NCBI GenBank assembly: GCA_963763205.1
Contig: CAVXNQ010000008.1
Coordinates: 186,001 to 250,000, forward strand
DNA from: DDH964 sp963763205
GTDB lineage: Bacteria; Desulfobacterota; Desulfuromonadia; Desulfuromonadales; DDH964
Reading direction: 5' to 3'
DNA length: 64,000 nt
Made by a program: the position numbers and the translations under genes. This document shows, piece after piece, positions 28,108 to 38,165 of this stretch (position 1 is its first letter; each line of letters starts with the position of its first letter). The notes under the pieces were generated by a model that was not told the DNA's origin, ran no database searches, and was given only the letters and a program-made list of their open reading frames with translations.

Positions 28108-28782
28108 CTACGTCCCATCAGGTTGGTCTTGCCCTGGGCCAGAAACTCCTTGATCTTGCGGCTGGCCGCCTGGAGTTTTTCCGCCTGCTTCTGCTCGCGC
28201 TGCCGGATCGATGCGTCGGCCGGCCCTTCTTGTCCTCATCCCGGTGTTTCTTGAGCATGTAGCGCACCGCGCCATCGATCTTGCGCCGATTTCTTCTTGA
28301 GATCGGCCTTGGTGCCGCTCCATTCCTTCGAGGCGTTCGAGGGCATCTTGCAGCCGTCAACGGCGAACATCTCCTTGCCGATCAGCCCCAGTTCATCGCA
28401 GATCAGCAGCACCTGGCCGAAAGAGCTTGGCGATCTCGTCATGGCAGCGGGAGATGAAGTCGGCGATAGTGGTGAAATGCGGCCGGCTGTCGGCAGAGAT
28501 GGCCATGAAGATGACATTTTCCCGGCAAAGCGCTTCGATCTTGCGGCTGCTGGTGAAGCCGCGCGAGTAGGCGAGCAGGACAATTTTGAGAAGAATGGCG
28601 GGATCGTAGGCGGGGCGGCCGCCGTCATCGTTGTTGAACCGGTGATGAAAGATGCTTAGGTCGAGCTTCTTATCGACGAGGTAGTTGAGGGAATATTCAA
28701 AGGTGCCGGGGAGGATCTGCTGATCGAACACCACCGGCAGCATGACGGTTTGCTGATAATCGTAGTCTATGAAACGGGGCAT
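28108..28782 (-). pseudogene. decayed IS1182/IS5-like transposase, 3' truncated
   Basis: The N-terminal region (RFIDYDYQQTVMLPVVFDQQ, FNNDDGGRPAYDPAILLKIV, AYSRGFTSSRKIEALCRENV, DSRPHFTTIADFISRC) is typical of IS1182-type transposases, followed by the first DDE aspartate region GKEMFAVDGCKMPSNASKEW. At least two frame changes (about 28420 and 28225-28290) are needed, and the homology ends near 28108, before the second and third catalytic residues. Start ATG is the complement of 28780-28782, after GGAGGG. GAGGCTGTAGAAAAACC on the minus strand, about 28839-28855, may be the surviving terminal repeat. Unlike most interrupted genes here, this one is also truncated, so it is a genuine remnant. Confidence 0.8.
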
Positions 28783-28958
28783 GTCGTTCCCTCCTGAACT
28801 CCATAAAATTGCCCGCATTCTAGCACATTTCAGGGTTTTTCTACAGCCTCAACGGATGAATTTAAGCGGCAGTGTAGAAGCCCGCGCGAACCACTGAAAT
28901 TTTTCGGAAACCACTGCTGCTGAACTGTCCGCTTGAAATTATGGTTAAGCGCTGCCCA
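28783..28958. other. 176-bp gap between IS remnant and small membrane gene
   Basis: Contains the GGAGGG site for the transposase start and the presumed right end of the element; the remainder has no recognisable gene. Composition becomes AT-rich here. Confidence 0.4.
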
Positions 28959-29216
28959 TTACCTGGAAAGACGTGCTTTTTTTGCAATAAACCAATGAGG
29001 CATAAAAATCAAAACATCAATCCCCAATACAATGATAACTTGAATGACGCTTTTGATTGCGTCAGATCGCTCTTGGCTAATGCTTCCATTTGTTGTAATT
29101 TCAGGTATTGAAATTTGGACAATATCATACATTCCAACACCCAAGGCGATGGCAAAGCAGACTACCGTTACAAAGCATACGGCAAGTGCATAAATTTCAA
29201 GGATTGTCGTTTTCAA
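28959..29216 (-). CDS. small two-helix membrane protein of unknown function
   Basis: 85 residues with two membrane segments (LEIYALAVCFVTVVCFAIAL and SVIQVIIVLGIDVLIFMPHW) and a short polar loop NGSISQERSDAIK, ending in a basic KKARLSR tail. Codon use and base composition are far more AT-rich than in neighbouring genes, and it lies between an IS remnant and a cluster of short repeats, so it is probably acquired DNA. I do not recognise the family. Confidence 0.6.
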   Translation of the reverse strand: MKTTILEIYALAVCFVTVVCFAIALGVGMYDIVQISIPEITTNGSISQERSDAIKSVIQVIIVLGIDVLIFMPHWFIAKKARLSR

Positions 29217-29568
29217 TTTGCCACCCCCATTCTTTGCGCTTAACGGTATCTAGACGGACCCGCATAATACGCGGATCTTCGGCACTATGCCGCATAATAC
29301 ACCAAACCAAATTACCGCATAAAATCGCCAACCAATTAAAATTACAGTCAATTTATCCCAACCAAGTCATATGACGTCATCTTATACGGACCCGCATAAG
29401 AACCGCTACTTTTTTCGTTCAGCACCATCACAGACGTAGTTCCGGGGACACCATACCTAATTCGGCAATCTTGGAGTGAAGTACGGTGCTCCCGGGACCT
29501 CCTCCACGCTTCACTTTTTTGCCAACCTCCCGAAAGCAGCCCACCCGTATTGCATTATCGCTCACGGT
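29217..29568. other. 352-bp AT-rich non-coding stretch with short repeats
   Basis: No credible gene. Holds four CCGCATAA octamers between 29260 and 29399 (separate entry). Right of 29400 nothing distinctive is seen before the 3' end of the zinc-ribbon gene at 29569. Confidence 0.5.
29254..29399. repeat. cluster of CCGCATAA repeats (possible mobile-element end)
   Basis: CCGCATAA occurs at 29260, 29290, 29315 and 29392 on the plus strand. The first and last are part of the 14-bp direct repeat ACGGACCCGCATAA (29254-29267 and 29386-29399). CCGCATAATACGCGG at 29260-29274 is itself nearly palindromic. Clustered short repeats of this type are seen at ends of recombinase-mobilised elements; none of the recombinases is present here. 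Confidence 0.5.
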
Positions 29569-30533
29569 TCACTCCAGAAAATGAAAAGTTCGCGAGGTCT
29601 CTGCCGGGCCGAACTTTTCCCCAATCTGCCTCTCGATTTCTTCCCGCTTATTCTCATTGATCGCGCCGCTGTCGCTGGTATTCAAAAAAGCCTTTCTCCC
29701 CCGATCGTGGAAACTGATGATCTGGTACTTGTCGGGGCCCAGGGCGAGTAATAAAGGGCCACATCCTTGGAGGCATGGCACTGGATCTGATCGGCCTCGG
29801 TCGGGTAGACGCCGTTGTCCGCATAGTAGGACTCAGCCTGGGTTTTGCAGGCCCTGAGATCGCTGCTGGCTGCAGCGTTGAAGGCCTTTTCCCGATAAGC
29901 GGCAAATTGCGGGATGGCGATGGCAGCCAAAATGCCAATCATGGCAATGCCGGCAATTGCTACGCAGGCGAAGACCACCCCGCCGCTGCTGGTTTCGGGA
30001 TACTTCTGCTGCAGTTCGGATTCGCTCTTGAAGGCATAGATGAAGAACTCGACCAGGGCAACCAGGGCCGGGATATAGGTCCAGAAAAACAGCAGGTAGA
30101 GAACCCCGAGGCCATATTTTTTCTGGTAGAACCGGTGACCGCCCAGCCCGCCGAGAAAGAAGGTAATGAGGAGGAGGGCCACCTTGTTGACGGCGGTGGG
30201 AGGGGGCGCAACCCTGACGCCGCAGTGGGGACAGATCTCGGCTTTACTGTGGATTTTCTGCCCGCAGGCGGAGCAGAACTTGACCGGGTCGGGAGGCAGG
30301 GAACCCTTGGCGGCCTCGGCTTTCGGGGCGGGCGCTTCACCCGCTGTTTTCTCGGCCGGGCGGGATGCCGTTACCACGGGCAGGGGACGGGCGGCGGTCT
30401 CCCGACTCTGTTCAAAGGCGAAGAAGAGCTTGCATTTTGGACACTTGATACTTTTGATGCCCGGCGGGATCTTTTCCTTCTCGATGTTTTTGCTGAAGCC
30501 ACAGTGCGGACAGGCAATGGTCAAATTACTCAT
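29569..30533 (-). CDS. zinc-ribbon / TM2 / type IV pilin-like fusion protein
   Basis: About 321 residues with an unusual domain order. Residues 1-45: an MJ0042-type zinc finger (CPHCG ... CPKCK). About 45-85: Ala/Pro-rich linker. About 85-108: a second zinc ribbon (CSACG ... CPHCGVRV). About 113-175: a TM2-like double-helix domain (ITFFLGGLGGHRFYQKKYGL, GVLYLLFFWTYIPALVALVE). About 185-235: a prepilin-like helix and segment (AIAGIAMIGILAAIAIPQFA, AYREKAFNAAASSDLRACKT) that in true pilins is N-terminal. One base is missing near 29750 (LYYSALGPDKYQIISFHDRG restored), after which the frame ends at 29569. Function unknown; likely an inner-membrane protein with cytoplasmic metal sites and an exposed pilin-like domain. 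Confidence 0.8.
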
Positions 30534-30590
30534 TTTTTCCCTCCACTAAATGCTGATAACAGGGGCGGGTTTCCTATCCCGCCAGTTAAC

Positions 30591-30631
30591 AAAAAAAACA
30601 GCCCGCCCGGCTTTTCTGCCGGTGCGGGCTG
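30591..30631 (-). terminator. intrinsic terminator for the DUF445 gene
   Basis: On the minus strand CAGCCCGC (30624-30631 complement) and GCGGGCTG (30599-30606 complement) close a stem with an inner CCGGC/GCCGG pairing, followed by eight Ts (30591-30598 complement). It lies 200 bp past the DUF445 stop. Confidence 0.8.
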
Positions 30632-30733
30632 CTGGTCTGTCATGCCGGACTTGCCATGATCCCCTCCAGAATGGCAAAAGCGCCTTCCAAGCTACCGGCG
30701 AAAATGTGAAATGTCAAATCGATTGGTCATCCG

Positions 30734-30760
30734 TCACTGGTTACTGGTCGCTGGTCACTG
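30734..30760. repeat. short 7-bp tandem repeat
   Basis: ACTGGTT, ACTGGTC, GCTGGTC, ACTG at 30736-30760: about 3.6 copies of a 7-bp unit in non-coding DNA downstream of the DUF445 gene. No function apparent. Confidence 0.6.
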
Positions 30761-30831
30761 CCCCAACCGGGCCCTAAAAGAAGGCATCGCCACTCCAGTC
30801 CCCAACCCCCAGTCCCTCTCGTCCCTGGTTC

Positions 30832-32432
30832 CTAAAAAAACCGCAACGCCACGACGTTGACCAGCCCGATCAACCCGCCGAGCAGCGCCCCGAAGAGGTT
30901 GATGTACTTGAACTGCTCCTGCATGATACCGAGCAGCAGCCCCTCCACCTTGAGGATGTCGAGGGAGTTGACCTTGTCCTCGACCATTCGGGAGACGTTG
31001 AGGGTCTCGACCAGCGGCGGCACCTCCTTCTTGAGGATCTCGCCGATCTGCCGGCACAGCCCCACCTCCAGCTCTTCGCGCACGTCGCCCGGCACCCGCG
31101 CCGAGAGCTTGCCCAGCGGGTGGCGGAAGAGCCACTCCTCGCTCTTCTCGGCGAGCAGCCTGGCCAACGCCTCGCGGGCGGCGGGGGCGCGCAGCGCCTC
31201 CAGCAGGCGCTCGGCGAGCGCTTCGCGCAGCCGCTCCAGCCGCCTCGTCGGGAAGGGCGCGCCCTAACAGGCTGGCGAAGGAGCGGTCCTTGACCTGGTC
31301 GATCCCCTTCTCCAGAAGGCCCAGGGCGGTCTCGGTGGCGCGCCGGCTCTGCACCGCCGCCACCGCCCGCTGGCGCAGGTAGCGGCGCACCCCGGCGACC
31401 TTCTCGTAGGGGAGTTTTTCCAGGTAGACGGCAAGGGGCTTATCGAGGAAGCCGTCGACCCGCTCGCGCAGCAGCGCCGAGACCTGCCCCTGGGTGCGCT
31501 CCTCGCGCAGCCAGCGGGCGATCTCGTCGCCGGCCTTGTCGAGGAACTCGGGGATGCGGGCGTAGATCTTGTCGAGGTTGAGGAAGCCGGTCAACAGCCC
31601 GGAGAGGCCGCCGAGGGAGTCGAGAAAGCCCTCGATCGCTTCCTTGCCCTTGACCACCAGCCGCTCGCGGAAGACCGGATCGTAGAGCAGGCCGCCGAAC
31701 TTCTCCAGCAGCGGCGGGATCTCCTTCTCCAGCTGGCCGAGGAGCAGTTCGACGAGGTCGGCGGGGAGCAGGTCGCGAACCAGCTTCTGCGTGGCGAGCC
31801 ACTCCTCGCTCTTGGCGTCGACAAAGGCGGCGACGCCGCGGCCGACATGGTCGGAGCCGAGGAACTCGCCGATCTTGCCGTCGAGGTGGCCGCGCAGGCC
31901 GGCGTAGCGCTCGGGGGTCAAATAGCTCTCGAGGTCGCGGGCGAGCAGTTCGTCCCCCTTGCCCCGCAGGTAGGCGCGCAGCGCCGTCTCGAAATCGGCG
32001 CTTTCCAGATAGGCGAAGATCGCCTTCACCGTCTTCCAGCGCAGCAGCTCGACCAGCTCCCGGAAGCGGCCGCGAAACTCGGCCGGCACCAGGTTCTCCA
32101 CCGTGCCGAGGTCGCGGTCGAGAAAGGCGCCGAGCTTGTCGGCCACCGCCCCCTTGAGCTCGCGGCGGAAGCCTTCCTTCTCCAGGGTGCGGCCGACGTC
32201 CTCGGCGGTGAGCAGGTGGCTGCCGACCATCTCGCCCATCTTCTGCGCCAGTTCGCCGCGCTTGGACGGGGATGATCCCGGGGGTCAACGGCAGCCGCAC
32301 GCCCAGGATGCGCCAGGGGTGCAGGGGGCGAAAGAGCATGCGGATGGCGATGTAGTTGGTGACGTAGCCGATGAAGGCGCCGAGCAGGGGTGGCAGAAGG
32401 TAGGGAAGAAGATGCTGGATTTGTTCGCTCAT
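30832..32432 (-). CDS. DUF445 family membrane-associated protein
   Basis: About 533 residues. The N-terminus has the DUF445/YheB signature: LLPPLLGAFIGYVTNYIAIR, MLFRPLHPWRILGVRLPLTP, GIIPVQ. The middle is a long helical region with repeated RERV/FLDKPL-like segments, and the C-terminus is a hydrophobic helix (KYINLFGALLGGLIGLVNVV). Slips lie near 32266 and 31255. Members are inner-membrane proteins of unknown function in Gram-positive and proteobacterial genomes. ATG is the complement of 32430-32432; 140 bp separate it from the divergent GNAT gene. Confidence 0.85.
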
Positions 32433-32572
32433 GGCCGGTTGAGTGGGGCTCCTTGCCGGGATTTGTCGGGGCTTCACTATAACCCCATTCGCCGGTCCCG
32501 ACAAGCTCTGCAAGCACCGGCAATCTGCTATAGTTGAGCCAGGTTAGGTCCCAAACGACGCGAGGTGCAGCC

Positions 32573-33068
32573 ATGAGTGAACAGCCGCCGGCCGGGGAGA
32601 GCCGGCTGGTCATCCGCGAGATGACCATCGACGATCTCTCCGAGGTCTTCCACATCGGCGAGGCGGTCTTCACCGCCGAGTTCTCCCAGAGCCTCTACCG
32701 GACCTGGGACGAGTACGAGATCACCACCCTCTTCAACACCGACAGCGAGCTGTGCCTGGTCGCCGAGCGGGACGAGCGGATCGTCGGCTTCGCCCTCGGC
32801 ACCACCGTGGAGAAGCACCACAGCGCCTGGAAGTACGGCTACCTGGTCTGGCTCGGGGTGCGCCGCGAGGGGCAGCAGGGGAAGGTCGGCCAGAACCTGT
32901 TCCGCGAGATCAAGCGGCGCATGCGCGAGCAGGGGGTGCGGATGATCCTCATCGACACCGATGCCGATAATGCGGCGGCGATCCGCTTCTTCGAGAAGAT
33001 GGGCTTCGGCAACGTCCAGGAGCACGTCTACATGACCCTCAACCTGACCCGCAAGCGCCGCCGCATAA
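32573..33068 (+). CDS. GNAT-family N-acetyltransferase
   Basis: About 165 residues. GNAT fold: RLVIREMTIDDLSEVFHIGE at the start, ELCLVAERDERIVGFALGTT, the acetyl-CoA loop region VRREGQQGKVGQNLFREIKR and DADNAAAIRFFEKMGFGNVQ. The open frame continues with an Arg-rich tail into the next gene; a TAA at 33066-33068 is reached with one base slip and leaves room for the RBS of the peptidase gene, so I end it there. Substrate unknown. Confidence 0.78.
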
Positions 33069-33092
33069 GGATAAAAACAAGGAGAAGAAAAC

Positions 33093-34235
33093 TTGAACCC
33101 ACGCCTGGAACGGGTCTGGAACGCCATCGACCCGGCGCGGCTGCGCCGCACCCTGGTCGACGCCATCGACATCTACTCCCCCTCGGGCAAGGAGGAGGAC
33201 ATCCAGTTCTTCTTCGCCGAGCGGCTGCGGGCCGCCGGCACGCCGCTGATCCGGCAGCCGGTGGAGGAGGAGCGCTACAATCTGCTGGCGACGATGGGGC
33301 CGCAGCCGCCGCAGCTGGTGCTGGTCGGGCACGTCGATACCGTGCCGGCCTGGGACTGGGAGGAGTTCGGCGCGCAGGAGGAGGCAGGGATGGTCCGCGG
33401 CCTGGGGAGCGCCGACATGAAGGGGGGGTGTGCGGCGATGATCGAGGCCTGGCTGGCCCTTAGCACCCTGCCGGAAGCGGAGCGGCCCCCGGTCGGCCTG
33501 CTTTTGGTGGTCGGCGAGGAGGAGAACGGCGACGGCAGCGCCCGCTTCCTGGAGGAGGCGCGCCCGCCCTGGGTGGTGATCGGCGAACCGACCGGGCTGA
33601 CCGCCTGCTTCGCCCACTACGGCTACCTGGAGGCCGGCTTCGTCACCCGCGGCCGGCGCAGCCATTCCTCGCTGCCGGAGCTGGGGCACAACGCGGTGGA
33701 GTCGATGCTGCGGGTGCTCTTGCACCTGGCCCGCGACCCCCTCTTCGAACGCGCGGCCTCGGGGGTGGTCTATTCGATCCGCGAACTCAGCTCCTCGCGG
33801 GCCGGCTTCGTCGTCCCCGACCGCTGCGAGGCCTGGATCGATCTGCACCTGCCGCCGGCGCTTGCCCCCGACGAGGTCGAGGCGACCCTCCGCCGCCGCG
33901 CCACGGAAGCCGGGACGCTGGTCCCCGACCTCGACCTGGAGCTTGCTTTCGACTTCGCCGCACCCGGCTACGACCTCGGTCCGGACCCGCTGCTGTGGAA
34001 TCCTCTCGCGGCGATCTATCCGCAGCTGGGCCTCACTCTGCGTCGCGACCCCTTCCGCTCCCACTCGGACGGCAACCTCTTCTTTTCCGCCGGGGTCAAA
34101 CCGCTGATCCTCGGCCCGGGCGCCCTGGAGACCGCCCACACCCCCGAGGAGCAGACCTCCTTCGCCGAAGTCGTCGCCGCGGCGAAGATCTACGCCGGGC
34201 TGGCGCTCGGCATCGGGCCGGCGCAGGGGCGCTGA
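33093..34235 (+). CDS. M20-family metallopeptidase / deacylase (ArgE-DapE-like)
   Basis: 380 residues, uninterrupted. Metal-site motifs: LVLVGHVDTVPAWDWEEF (His, Asp), LGSADMKGGCAAMI (bridging Asp), VVGEEENGDGS (catalytic and metal Glu pair), VIGEPTG and SDGNLFFSAGVKPLILGPG with HTPEE near the end. Start is TTG 33093 after AAGGAG (33079-33084); no ATG lies nearby and homology begins at NPRLERVWNAID. Hydrolyses an N-acyl amino acid or dipeptide; specificity cannot be read. Confidence 0.85.
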   Translation: MNPRLERVWNAIDPARLRRTLVDAIDIYSPSGKEEDIQFFFAERLRAAGTPLIRQPVEEERYNLLATMGPQPPQLVLVGHVDTVPAWDWEEFGAQEEAGMVRGLGSADMKGGCAAMIEAWLALSTLPEAERPPVGLLLVVGEEENGDGSARFLEEARPPWVVIGEPTGLTACFAHYGYLEAGFVTRGRRSHSSLPELGHNAVESMLRVLLHLARDPLFERAASGVVYSIRELSSSRAGFVVPDRCEAWIDLHLPPALAPDEVEATLRRRATEAGTLVPDLDLELAFDFAAPGYDLGPDPLLWNPLAAIYPQLGLTLRRDPFRSHSDGNLFFSAGVKPLILGPGALETAHTPEEQTSFAEVVAAAKIYAGLALGIGPAQGR

Positions 34236-34278
34236 AGGTCAAGGCGCCAGGCCGCTGCCGTTTCCCCCTGCACAGAAA

Positions 34279-34310
34279 AAGCCCGCCGGAAGGGGTTTTC
34301 CGGCGGGCTT
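34279..34310. terminator. bidirectional terminator between M20 gene and Exb-like operon
   Basis: AAGCCCGCCGGAA (34279-34291) and TTCCGGCGGGCTT (34298-34310) form a perfect 13-bp stem with a 6-nt loop; A-run on the left (34276-34280) gives a T-run for minus-strand transcripts. Serves the convergent peptidase gene and the five-gene operon to the right. Confidence 0.82.
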
Positions 34311-34337
34311 CGTTGCGCGGTTGCGGGGCGCTGGGGG

Positions 34338-36308
34338 TTACCGCCGCGGCAGCAGGCGGACGTAGCTGTGGTTCTGGTAGGGGACCTCGTTGTACAGGGT
34401 CCGCAGGAGGCCATGGATCGGACTGTCGGGGGACCCGAACAGCTCGCTCTTCAGCTGGTAGAAGGGGTAGTCTCCTCCGCTACCGGCGACCTGTCCCCGG
34501 CCGATGTCGGCCAGCTGGCCTGCCACCTGGTCCGGCGTCCGTCCCCCCCTGGCGTCCAGGACCTTGGCCATCGCCACCGCCCGGTTGAACAGGACGTCCT
34601 CCGAGGTCTCCTCCTGCGGAAAATGCTCGATCAGCACGAAGGCATTGTTGATCACCGTCGGCACCTCGGTCGGCAGCAGGGCGATCGTCCCCTGGAATTT
34701 ACCGGGGTTGCGGGCGGTCCAGGTCGTCACGCCGGTGGACACCCGCAGGCGGGAGGCGAGGGGCGCCGTGTACTGAAAGTACTTCTGCACCTGGCCGCTG
34801 CGGGAGCACTGGAAGGCCAGCTGCAGGATGCCCGGGAGATCGAGGGGGAAGATCTCGACCGCCTCCAGCTGGTAGGCGAAAGCGAGATCGGCGGCCCGGT
34901 TGTCGGTGCTGTAGCGGGCCTGGTCGCGGTAGAGCCCGCCCAGTTCCCGGGCGGCATAAGCGGTCAGGAAATAGGCGTCGTCGGGGAGGATCTCGGCATT
35001 CTCCGGGGCGTAGCGTTCGAACAGTCGGCAGTAGAGCTCCAGCGGCCGGGCCGCCGGGAAGATCTCGGCGGTACCCGGCTTGAGGCGCCGACTTGTAGAA
35101 GTCGGAGACGACGATCGCCAGCTTGCCGGTGGCGTCCCAGAGCTGGTGCATCGCCTTGAGATAGGTGTCGCGGTCCTCGAACCCTTCGGCTGCGCCCCCG
35201 CCTTCCGGACCTTCGGGTCGGCCAGCCGGTCGATAGAAGGGAAAGACCTCTTCCAGCTGGTCGTGGCCAGGCCGTGTACGGCATGGTATGGAAGAAGGGG
35301 TTGGCGGCCAGCGCGTCGGCGGGATCGGTGAGGCGCCGGACGATGTAATTCATGAACCCCATGTGCTGCACCAGGATCGCCGCCTTCCCCTTGCCGGTGT
35401 CGGCCCACGTCGTAGGCGAGCTGGTAGTACTTGCGGGCCAGGTTGTACTTGGCCGCCAGCTGCGCCTGGTCCTTCTCGTCCTCGAAGTCGTAGCGCTGGC
35501 GGTCGCCTCGAGCAGGGCCACGGCGAAGTTGAGGTTGTGGTTGTCGGAGTCGGGTCCCTGCATCCGCTCGACGACCTGGTCGACCATGGTCTTGTAGCCG
35601 TTTTCCACGGTCAGCTTCGGCTGGATATCGAGGATCAGGGCGTTGAGCGGGTAGAGATCGGGGATTTCCTTCTCCAGGATGGCCTTGCGCAGCACCAGAT
35701 GGGCGACGTTTTCGTAGAGGAAGGGAAGATCCCTGGCGAATCCGGCCGGCTGCGGCGCCGGCGGGGAAGTAGAGGGACTCGACTTCGAAGCGCGGATGAC
35801 GACGTTCTGCCAGAGATGGTAGATCGCGTCGATGAAGCCGTCGCGGTCTTTTGCCAGGCAGGCCCCGTGGGCGCGTAAGACGTAGTGCCAGAAGTCGATC
35901 TCCGGCTGGTCGTTCTTCTGCGTCCAGCACCGACAGCGCTGCTCGGCGTTCGCAGGTGAGCCTCCTGCTCCGTGGCGAGGAACAGGACAGAACTCCGCCA
36001 TGGACAGCCGGTAGTAGTCGCGCCAGGGGAGGCCGCTGACGAAATCGTCGGTGCGGAGCTTGGTCGGAGGCCGGCCGCCGGTGACTTCGGTCAGCAGCGC
36101 TGCCCGGTACTCCTCCAGGGTCTGACCGTACTCGGCGGCCTTCATCTCCAGCAGCTTCTGCAGGTCCGCGCGCGGATACCAGCTGAACTTGTAGGTGACG
36201 TCGAGCAGGCTGTCCCACTTCTGCAGCGGCTCATCGGCGGCCTGCGCCCGGGAGCCGATTCCGAGGCAGAGAACCACCAGCAGGATCAAAGGGAGGATTC
36301 TCTTTCAT
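34338..36308 (-). CDS. large secreted protein of unknown family, last gene of Exb-like operon
   Basis: About 656 residues. Signal peptide: with one surplus base near 36300 the ATG at 36308 (after AAGGAG) reads into RILPLILLVVLCLGIGSRAQ, cleaved before ADEPLQ. The mature protein is helical, with blocks such as PRADLQKLLEMKAAEYGQTL, KAAILVQHMGFMNYIVRRLT, DDAYFLTAYAARELGGLYRD and a C-terminal NHSYVRLLPRR. At least six single-base slips lie in its first 1.3 kb; the last 760 bp are clean. I recognise no domain. It is 18 bp after the TonB-like gene, so it is likely the periplasmic or exported client of the energised complex (inference). Confidence 0.7.
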
Positions 36309-36326
36309 CGGTTTCATCTCCTTGCC

Positions 36327-37703
36327 TCACAGGATTGGACCGCAAGCGTTCAGGGCGTCGCAGCGGTCCTTGAATTCTCTCTGTTCGTAATTGTAAATGT
36401 CGAGATGGATCGAATAGGCCGATTCCGGGTTGCGGATATCGAACACCACCCCGCCGGAGCGACAGAGGGCCGGTTGGCTGAGCATGGCGGCCAGCCGGCT
36501 CTTGAGGGTGGTTTCCGCGGTCGGGTCGAGACAGGTGCGCAGCCGGTTGAGATTGACCATGACCGCCGAGTCGAGGGCGGTGGGGCGATGGTCGAGAAAG
36601 TCGTAGTTGTCGCCGGAGCCGGCGGTGGGGCCGGGTGCGGCTGGCGGCCCGCGGGGCGGCCGCCGGCTGGCCGGCTGAGGTCGGCATGTTCAGGGCGACC
36701 TCGGTGCCGCCGGCGGCAAAGCCGGATACGTTGCGGGGGCCGGTCGGGAGCTGCGTGGCCGTTTCCCGCTCGCCGCTCCCGGCGGGACGTGCCGGGGCTG
36801 ACGGCGCGCCGGGATCCGCAACCTCCCCGGCGGCGGATACCGTGGCTCCCCGGCGGCTTTCGGCCGGCAGGGCCGGACCTGGCCGGGGTGCTGCGTAATG
36901 TGCGACCGGAGATCCCGGGGGCGACGTTCGACAGATCGGGGGCGGCCGCGCTTCCCGGGACCGCCACCGTTGCCCGCGGCAGCGCCTGCCTGGCCGGCGC
37001 CCGTTCGGCCAGCCGGGGTCGCGTCGACGGCGCGCCGGGCTCGACCCCCGGGCTGCCGGCGGTGAAGGCGGACTTGCGTTCCGGCAGCGCCGCGGCGGCC
37101 GGGGCCGGCGTCTCCTTGTAGGTGGCACGGGAGGGCGCGGGCAGCAGGTCGGGCTGCGCTTTCGCGACCAGCGCCTGCTTCTGCGGCGGCAGGACCTGCG
37201 GCTCCACCACTCGCCGCTCCGGCGTGGGCGGCAGCATCCGGGAGGGCGGCGGCAGCGGCGTTTCGACCGGCGCCGGGGCGGCGACTCGGGCGGTTCGGGC
37301 AGCGGGTGCGGGTGACTGCGGCTTTTTCGGCGGCGGTGGCGGCTGCTGCTTAAGGACCGGCGGCGCCGGCGGCGGGGGGGCCGGACGGACTACCAGCGGG
37401 GGCGGCGCTGCGACGACCGGCGGCGGGATGACCGGGACTTCTTCCGGCAGCGGATGGTGACCTCCACCGGCGGCTCGGGCTTGACGGCGGGGGCTGCGGG
37501 CGGTAGCCGAAAAAGTACAGCCCGGCCATGATCAGGCAAGTGAGCACGACGCAGAAGATGGTCTGGGGCCAATGAACGTCCCGGGCCAGGATTGCCGCCA
37601 CGCCCCGAAAGGGGTTTGCTACCGCCAGCGGGGAGGTTCCGCTGGCCGGCAGCTCGGGCGGCACATGGGGAGTTGTCCACCCCCCAGCCGTAGGGGTTCT
37701 CAT
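36327..37703 (-). CDS. TonB-like proline-rich anchored protein with atypical C-terminus
   Basis: About 458 residues. One membrane helix near residue 60 (IFCVVLTCLIMAGLYFFGY) with an N-in topology, then a very long Pro/Ala-rich periplasm-spanning region (VVAAPPPLVVRPAPPPPAPP, QQPPPPPKKPQSPAPAARTA), and a C-terminal domain ending GGVVFDIRNPESAYSIHLDI, YNYEQREFKDRCDALNACGP. That C-terminus lacks the beta pattern of TonB. Slips lie near 37450, 36890 and 36590. ATG 37703 overlaps the stop of the ExbD-like gene (ATGA). Architecture and position between ExbD-like and exported proteins imply a force-transmitting role. Confidence 0.68.
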
Positions 37704-38165
37704 CGCGGATCACTGGTCCTCTCCTGGCTTCGGCCGGACGATGGTTCCGGCTTCCCGGTGCTCGACCAGACGCGGGCTACCGCTCCGGCGGCGAAGAGGA
37801 AGTCCTGGCTGAAGGAGGTTTTCTCCGGCAGCAGGATCGGCCGGGCCTGGTTCTTCCGCAGCTTCTCCAGGGCCGGGATGAGGGAGCGCGCATCGAGTTC
37901 CAGCCCTTGCCTGCTTCGCCGGCGCGCGCCAGCCGGTAGGGGACTGGATGCTCCGCGGAAACCGGCATGATCCGCAGTTCCCAGGCCTCCGGCTGCTCCG
38001 CCATCGGCTGCAGGTTCTGGTTGTCGGGGACCTCCGGCAGGTTCATCTCGGCGAAGTGCAGGGAGATGTCGGCCGGAGCGCTCGGGATCATGCTCAGGCT
38101 GATCAGCAGCAGAAAGGCGAGGTCGGTGAAGGCGAACAGCCAGGCGTGTTCCTTTCTCTTTTCAT
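37700..38165 (-). CDS. ExbD/TolR-like protein
   Basis: About 155 residues. A cytoplasmic basic start, one membrane helix (FTDLAFLLLISLSMIPSAPA) with the Asp (TDLAF) at the cytoplasmic side of the helix where ExbD and TolR carry their proton-path aspartate, then a periplasmic domain ending SLIPALEKLRKNQARPILLP. The ATG at 38165 overlaps the upstream stop (ATGA); its frame fits only if the AAAA run after ATG is one A short (MKKRKEHAWLF). A second slip is near 37905. Pairs with the ExbB-like gene to form a proton-driven stator (family knowledge). Confidence 0.75.
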
